Shown in pieces: positions 31,169-35,366 of a stretch of 35,366 bases of DNA. The stretch is from Methanomassiliicoccales archaeon (GTDB taxonomy: Archaea; Thermoplasmatota; Thermoplasmata; Methanomassiliicoccales; JAUVWO01). The notes under the pieces are model-generated. The model was not told where the DNA came from. It ran no database searches and saw only the letters and a program-made list of their open reading frames with translations. Where the stretch lies: the NCBI GenBank assembly GCA_030604065.1, contig JAUVWO010000004.1:1-35366 (forward strand), read 5' to 3'. The position numbers and the translations under genes are program-made. The number at the start of each line of letters is the position of its first letter. Positions within the stretch are counted from its first letter, which is position 1.

Positions 31169-31568
31169 GACCCCTATTTCTCAAGGTTCGCAACCGGTTG
31201 ATGGCGAAGGGCAGTTCGAGCCCGCGGAACCAGATCCCCCGCGGATCGGTCGGAGAGGTGGCACATCCCTTCCGTGGCCATCATTCATGATACATCCCGC
31301 ACAAGCTGTTCCAGTCATCGTTCCTCGTTGGCTTGGCAGACAGGGCGGTCATCCTTTCCCTATGGCATAGGTCTGCCCGGTCCACCAGATACTCCAACGC
31401 ATTCCGTTCATATCAATGGTATCGAATTGTAATGGTGAACCCTGGTCATGGACCCCTATCAGGGTCCGAATGAGGTCTTAATCCCTTATGTATACGCCTT
31501 CGTCCCCGACAAAGGTAATGCATCCCGGGCGAAAGATTATCATCCGTCCTGGTTGATGAGGACAGGGC
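31169..31568. other. intergenic, 400 bp
   Basis: No gene is convincing. GGACCC-CTATCA-GGGTCC forms a hairpin at 31450-31467. A 42-codon open minus-strand stretch ends in WSIWWTGQTYAIGKG near 31360, but it has no ribosome-binding site and may be chance. Confidence 0.4.
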
Positions 31569-32462
31569 ATGAACGGTCACGATCAGGGAGAGGCGAGAGG
31601 TCGTAGGCTGGCGGCGACGGTGGTGCTCAACGCTGCCATTACCGTGGCCCAGGTAATAGGGGGACTATGGTCCGGTAGTCTGTCCCTTCTCTCGGATGCG
31701 ATGCACAACCTCAGCGACGTCATCGCTCTATCCATCAGCTGGATCGCCAACCGGCTCTCTTCCAGTGACAGCACCCCGGAGAGGACCTTTGGTCTACGTG
31801 GGGCGGAGGTCATGGCGGCGCTGATAAACTCATCAGCGTTGTTCGTGGTCTCTATCTTCCTGGCCATGGAAGGCATCAAGAGGCTCATGGATCCTGTCCC
31901 GGTGGCCTCAGGGATCGTTATCGTGCTAGCGGCGATGGGGTTGGCGGTAAATGGATTCAGCGCCTTGGTGCTGAAGCCGGTCGTCAAGGGCAGCCTGAAT
32001 GTACGCTCGGCTTACCTGCACGTGCTCACCGACGCCCTGGCTTCGATCGCGGTTCTGGTCGGAGGGGTGGCCATGCTTGCATGGGACGCTTACTGGGTGG
32101 ACGGAGCGATAACCCTGGCCATATCCGTTGCCATAGTCTACTCTAGTATCAGGCTGCTGTGGGACACGGTAAGGGTGCTGATGCATTTTACCCCAAAGGG
32201 TCTGGACATGGATGAGGTGGTGGATCGGATCACTATGGTGCCAGGAGTACTGGGGATGCATCACGTGCACGTATGGATGCTGGACGAGGATCAGATCCAT
32301 TTCGAGGCCCATGTGGTTATGGACTGCGATATGACGCTCTCTGAGGTGCAGGAGTCCTTGGTTAATGTAGAGAAGCTATTGCTTGAGTACGATATAGGAC
32401 ATGTCATCCTCCAGCCCGAGGTGGGGCCCATCTGCGATGTGCAGAAGGTGTTCGGCCCCTGA
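31569..32462 (+). CDS. cation diffusion facilitator (CzcD-like metal exporter)
   Basis: 297 residues with six predicted membrane helices and a cytoplasmic C-terminal ferredoxin-like domain (about 205-285; HHVHVWMLDEDQIHFEAHVVM). Helix II has SLLSDAMHNLSDV (Asp and His), helix V AYLHVLTDALASI (His and Asp), the conserved transport site of CDF proteins. Proton-coupled efflux of Zn or related divalent metals from cytoplasm to outside is expected. No metal-responsive regulator is adjacent, although a hairpin lies about 100 nt upstream of the ATG. The MscS gene follows after 42 nt. Confidence 0.88.
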   Translation: MNGHDQGEARGRRLAATVVLNAAITVAQVIGGLWSGSLSLLSDAMHNLSDVIALSISWIANRLSSSDSTPERTFGLRGAEVMAALINSSALFVVSIFLAMEGIKRLMDPVPVASGIVIVLAAMGLAVNGFSALVLKPVVKGSLNVRSAYLHVLTDALASIAVLVGGVAMLAWDAYWVDGAITLAISVAIVYSSIRLLWDTVRVLMHFTPKGLDMDEVVDRITMVPGVLGMHHVHVWMLDEDQIHFEAHVVMDCDMTLSEVQESLVNVEKLLLEYDIGHVILQPEVGPICDVQKVFGP

Positions 32463-32504
32463 AGAGGAAATGGTATTAATCGATTGATGCGGTATGGTCT
32501 AAAG

Positions 32505-34025
32505 ATGAGAAGGGTCCTACTGGTCCTGGTACTGATAATTCTGCTTACCGTTGCCATGCCCAGTGCCGATGCTGATGATGGCATCAATGTCATCCCGGCC
32601 CAATCACCGTACGAGAAGATGGTGTCACCGGGTGAGCAGACCAGCTTCATGTTCGGTATCTACAACGGATTGAACGAGAGCGTGTTCGTCACCCCCAGGG
32701 TCACGTATCCTCTCGATCAGGGTATCGACGATGTGATCATGTCAGACATGCTGGTCATCGGTCCGGGAGGCACCGGTATCGTCAACATGACCCTGGTGAC
32801 GAACTACTATTCTGTCAGCAGGGACCTCATTGTGACCTTGCACCTCAACTGCACGGGGGCTGTTAGCGGTGAGATGCTGGAGAACACCACCAGCGTTCGC
32901 TTGATCATAGATTCGCAGTTCGGGCCAGGGGCCAACCAGAACAAGATATTTGGCATATGGGACAACTCTCTACCGTCTCCCTTTGATGGGAATTGGGGGG
33001 CATATCTGGTGACCATACTTGGGTGGCTGGGCATAGCTGCTCTGGTAGTGTATGCGATCGAGCCTCTGGTTGTCAGGGTCACCACTCGTTTCCGTCTTGC
33101 TCTCATCGGTTCGTGGGTGGCGAGGACACGGGCTACAATGGTCACGGCAATACTGGTCACCGGGTTCTTCAACTCCACTAGGATCCTGGACATCGATCAG
33201 AGATTGTATGCTAGCATCATATTGATTGGTGACATAATACTCATCCTGCTCATCTCCTGGATGGTATACTGTCTCTATGATGAGTTGCTCAACTGGTATT
33301 TCGCCCGTGGCCAGAGAGAGAAGGACCGGGACCGGGTGGCCCATTCCCTGGTGCTCAACATGGGCAAGATCATGATATCAGTGGTGGTCGTTGCCGCCTT
33401 ATTCAACGAGTTGGGTTATAATCTCACTGGTTTCTGGGCCACTGCGGGACTGGCGGGCCTGGTCATCGGCCTGGCGATGCAGGACACGTTATCCAATTTC
33501 TTCTCTGGGCTGTACCTGATGATCGGGAGGCCGTTCAAGATCGGTGATCTGGTCGAGACCCCTGACGGGGTGTTCTGCGAGGTCATGAATATCGGGTTCC
33601 GGAACACCACGCTTTATAATATCACCGATGCCGAGTTCTTCATCATCCCCAATAACCAGATGGCCAACAACAAGGTCGTCAACATGCACAAGCCCGATCC
33701 TAATGTGAAGATATGCGTCACCGTCGGCGTCACTTACGGCTCTGATGTTGCCGAAGTAAGGGCCTGTTTGCTAGAGGCGGCCAGCGAGCACTCCAAGGTG
33801 CTTCATGGCCAGGATATGGATCCGTTCGTGCGCTTCGCCCAGTTCGGCGAATCCTCCCTGAATTTTGAGTTATGGGTGTGGATAGATGACATTCCTGACA
33901 GATGGGACATCATGTCGGACCTCCGCCTACGCATCGATGAGCTATTCCGTGCCAATGACATCGAGATAGCCTTCCCGCAGCGTACTGTGTGGTTCAACCA
34001 GGATCCTAGGAGGATAGATGCATGA
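32505..34025 (+). CDS. MscS-family mechanosensitive channel with extracellular domain
   Basis: 506 residues from ATG 32505 (TTG 32484 and ATG 32487 are alternatives). A signal-like segment (RRVLLVLVLIILLTVAMPSADA) is followed by a beta-rich domain of about 110 residues and then several membrane helices. The pore helix and MscS core are clear: ATAGLAGLVIGLAMQDTLSNFFSGLYLMIGRPFKIGDLVE, then a beta domain (DAEFFIIPNNQMAN) and a C-terminal alpha/beta domain. The channel opens under membrane tension. The extracellular front is longer than in E. coli MscS (286 aa). It overlaps the thioesterase gene by 4 nt. Confidence 0.88.
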   Translation: MRRVLLVLVLIILLTVAMPSADADDGINVIPAQSPYEKMVSPGEQTSFMFGIYNGLNESVFVTPRVTYPLDQGIDDVIMSDMLVIGPGGTGIVNMTLVTNYYSVSRDLIVTLHLNCTGAVSGEMLENTTSVRLIIDSQFGPGANQNKIFGIWDNSLPSPFDGNWGAYLVTILGWLGIAALVVYAIEPLVVRVTTRFRLALIGSWVARTRATMVTAILVTGFFNSTRILDIDQRLYASIILIGDIILILLISWMVYCLYDELLNWYFARGQREKDRDRVAHSLVLNMGKIMISVVVVAALFNELGYNLTGFWATAGLAGLVIGLAMQDTLSNFFSGLYLMIGRPFKIGDLVETPDGVFCEVMNIGFRNTTLYNITDAEFFIIPNNQMANNKVVNMHKPDPNVKICVTVGVTYGSDVAEVRACLLEAASEHSKVLHGQDMDPFVRFAQFGESSLNFELWVWIDDIPDRWDIMSDLRLRIDELFRANDIEIAFPQRTVWFNQDPRRIDA

Positions 34026-34462
34026 CCGGAACTCGGGAGCATTTCGATCGGCACCTGCGTATGGATAGGCTGAGAGTGCTCGAATCGGGAAAATTCACTC
34101 AGACAATGGGCATCAGAACCGTGCACTTGGACGATTCGATCGCCATTCTGGAGATGGATGTCGAGGACAAGTTGAATGGTTTTGGTATGGGTCACGGTGG
34201 GGCGGTGTTCACCCTGGCTGATCAAGCCTTTGCTTTATTGGCCAATGCCTGTGGCGTCGCTGAGGTGGCGATGTCGGCAACGATAACATACCTGAGGCCT
34301 GCCAAAGGAATGATCAGAGCCGAATGTCGCCGAGTGGCCGAAGGAGCGCGTACCGCGGTATATCGTGTCGACGTCTTCACTGGAACAGAACTTGTGGCAA
34401 CTTTCCAAGGTACCAGCTATAAGATGCCGGAGGGATGGGGCGATCAGGGGTTGGAGAAATAG
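34022..34462 (+). CDS. PaaI-type hotdog thioesterase
   Basis: 146 residues. HGGAVFTLADQAFALLAN is the hotdog helix with the conserved H-G-G-x-x-x-x-L-A-D of PaaI thioesterases; the strand SATITYLRPAKGMIRAEC follows. It hydrolyses an aryl- or acyl-CoA thioester; substrate unknown. Start overlaps the MscS stop (ATGA), so co-translation is likely. It ends in TAG, with the next in-frame TGA 17 codons later. Ordinary length for the family. Confidence 0.8.
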   Translation: MTGTREHFDRHLRMDRLRVLESGKFTQTMGIRTVHLDDSIAILEMDVEDKLNGFGMGHGGAVFTLADQAFALLANACGVAEVAMSATITYLRPAKGMIRAECRRVAEGARTAVYRVDVFTGTELVATFQGTSYKMPEGWGDQGLEK

Positions 34463-34499
34463 GGGAAGGGGTTTAGTTCCAATACCTCAGGTGTGACGT

Positions 34500-34715
34500 T
34501 CAGTCGAACTTGATCACGCCACCGCCAACGGCCGAACCGATGGTCAATATGGCAGCTGAGAGTACGGCCCAGTCGGTTGATACACCGACATCGAAGACCA
34601 CGTCCGCAGCAACTTGGATGATGAACAGTGTGATGATGAACATGATTATGCTCATTATGATCATCAACAAGGTCGCAAGCACTGCAAAACCTATCTTCAT
34701 GATTGCATCTTTCAT
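34500..34715 (-). CDS. two-helix hydrophobic membrane peptide
   Basis: 71 residues. AGGAGGAGGCG lies 6-8 nt before the ATG, one of the strongest ribosome-binding sites in the window. Two membrane helices, about 7-36 (IGFAVLATLLMIIMSIIMFI onward) and 50-66, are joined by an acidic turn (DVGVSTDW). No family is recognised. It is convergent with the thioesterase gene. The strong ribosome-binding site argues for a real, well-translated small protein. Confidence 0.55.
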   Translation of the reverse strand: MKDAIMKIGFAVLATLLMIIMSIIMFIITLFIIQVAADVVFDVGVSTDWAVLSAAILTIGSAVGGGVIKFD

Positions 34716-34868
34716 ATTGTATTCGCCTCCTCCTAGTGATATGTTAATTTACACACTGGTATGCTTAAATAATTATCTGTAATATAATTGATGAATAGAT
34801 ATGTATTTAACGATTATACAATAATTATGAATAATAAAAGACAAATGCATTAAATTCATAACATTCTG

Positions 34869-35021
34869 TTAACCAGTTTGATGAATTCTTCGCTTCTCAT
34901 ATACCCAGATGCTATTCATATCTTCCTGGGATATGGCTGATATCTTGTCCAGGCAGACCGCGAAGAGCGCGATCTCTATTTTGGCGCGGCCCTTGGGATC
35001 GCCCTTTCCCACCCTAACCAT
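34869..35021 (-). CDS. possible 50-residue protein
   Basis: ATG 35019-35021, ends TAA. It reads MVRVGKGDPKGRAKIEIALF and continues with KISAISQEDMNSIW. The sequence looks protein-like (charged, helical), but there is no ribosome-binding site or neighbour. It may be a small gene or a remnant. Confidence 0.25.
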   Translation of the reverse strand: MVRVGKGDPKGRAKIEIALFAVCLDKISAISQEDMNSIWVYEKRRIHQTG

Positions 35022-35100
35022 CGTTTGATGGATGGTGGAAGCCAAAAACGTACTAGATGTATCTTAGGTCATTGGTATGAATCCAATATCCTATCTTGGC

Positions 35101-35119
35101 ATGCCGATATGATCGGCAT
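35101..35119. repeat. 8-bp inverted repeat upstream of marR-like gene
   Basis: ATGCCGAT, ATG, ATCGGCAT. It is about 95 nt upstream of the regulator start, so it could be an operator or a terminator-like stem. Confidence 0.4.
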
Positions 35120-35176
35120 CTGATCATTTAATATGGGGGCGAGGACGAAATATTGAAAAACAGGTAGTTACAATTG

Positions 35177-35187
35177 GTTTATATAAT
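35177..35187 (+). promoter_or_regulatory. TATA box of the MarR-like gene
   Basis: GGTTTATATAA is centred about 30 nt before ATG 35214, predicting a transcript start near 35207. Confidence 0.5.
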
Positions 35188-35188
35188 C

Positions 35189-35202
35189 GTTGCATATGCA
35201 AC
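35189..35202. promoter_or_regulatory. 14-bp perfect palindrome, likely operator
   Basis: GTTGCATATGCAAC lies between TATA box and predicted transcript start, where a bound MarR dimer would repress. It contains the ATG at 35196, which I therefore do not use as start. Confidence 0.5.
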
Positions 35203-35213
35203 AGTTCATCGCG

Positions 35214-35366
35214 ATGGAACAATCAGAGATATTCGGAAGAGACCTATCACGCATTGTCCGTTACCTGCGGGTGGGCAGGGATCGGGCGCTGGCTGATATG
35301 GGCATAGGTCATAGCCAGCTCGGCCTCATGATCATGTTGAACCATATGGGCAGCGTGAGACAGAAC
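35214..35366 (+). CDS. MarR-type transcription regulator, 5' part only
   Basis: The window ends inside the gene. From ATG 35214 the product begins MEQSEIFGRDLSRIVRYLRVGRDRALADMGIG and continues with QLGLMIMLNHMGSVRQN. This matches the N-terminal dimerisation helix and first HTH helices of MarR proteins. The start at 35214 is preferred over 35196 because the palindrome and TATA box put the transcript start near 35207. Autorepression through the palindrome is inferred. What it controls lies beyond the window. Confidence 0.65.
   Translation, partial: MEQSEIFGRDLSRIVRYLRVGRDRALADMGIGHSQLGLMIMLNHMGSVRQN

Larger units (their letters stand above)
34716..35188. other. AT-rich regulatory stretch with possible small ORF and hairpin
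   Basis: Very AT-rich from 34740 to 34860. A 50-codon minus-strand ORF is at 34869-35021. A perfect hairpin lies at 35101-35119. A TATA box for the MarR gene is near 35182. Confidence 0.4.

Noticed and set aside
1-35366. CRISPR array or rRNA genes
   Set aside because: No regularly spaced repeat series and no rRNA-like stretch was seen on either strand.

Overview
The window looks like a chromosomal segment of an anaerobic archaeon. Evidence: an archaeal-type PEP carboxylase, an FmdE-family protein, a cyclic-2,3-diphosphoglycerate-synthase-type protein, three GvpD/KaiC-like ATPases, two tRNA genes with short introns at the archaeal 37/38 position, and TATA boxes about 26-30 nt ahead of several starts. 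A euryarchaeal (Thermoplasmatota-like) source is my guess, not a demonstrated assignment. No rRNA and no CRISPR array are visible.

Positions 1-11183 are an accessory island of alternating base composition. AT-rich blocks (about 1400-2740 and 4000-6790) hold a three-gene overlapping operon of unknown function, a HEPN-type gene split by a frameshift in an A5 run, a HicB-like small protein, a membrane-anchored protein and a divergent pair of AbrB-fold regulators missing from the ORF track. GC-rich blocks hold a short tyrosine recombinase (2986-3567) and a compact mobile-element module (7018-11183): small proteins, a ribbon-helix-helix protein, a P-loop replication-type ATPase, a GTTAAC repeat cluster and a second tyrosine recombinase that ends exactly where the 3' CCA of a tRNA-Val gene begins. 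This is the layout of an element integrated beside a tRNA.

Positions 11184-28920 are core chromosome. After a PKD lipoprotein and three tandem KaiC-like ATPases come a radical-SAM activase and PEP carboxylase. Next is a Wood-Ljungdahl acetyl-CoA synthase locus of bacterial type: corrinoid reductive activator (RACo-like), a core-MetE/MesB-like methionine synthase and a CooC/AcsF-type nickel ATPase on the plus strand, facing acsC, acsD and acsB on the minus strand. AcsB keeps all six A-cluster cysteines at a constant +262 offset from Moorella AcsB and carries about 262 extra N-terminal residues that I do not recognise. AcsD has a promoter, a Shine-Dalgarno sequence and an ATG, but codon 11 is an in-frame amber TAG followed by conserved family sequence. 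Upstream of acsB lie a helix-turn-helix/zinc-ribbon protein and a protein that reads as two AbrB-like plus two ACT-like units, a candidate dedicated regulator. No CODH subunit (AcsA/CdhA) and no AcsE methyltransferase is in the window.

Positions 28921-35366 hold tRNA-Leu(UAA) with an intron, an aminotransferase remnant, a DUF1801 protein, FmdE, a 2TM protein, a CDF cation exporter, a large MscS channel, a hotdog thioesterase, a two-helix membrane peptide and the start of a MarR-type regulator with a 14-bp palindrome beside its TATA box.

Main suggestions for a second look: the acsD amber codon, the unexplained AcsB N-terminal domain, the AbrB-ACT regulator, the methionine synthase next to the corrinoid protein, and the mosaic island with its element next to tRNA-Val.
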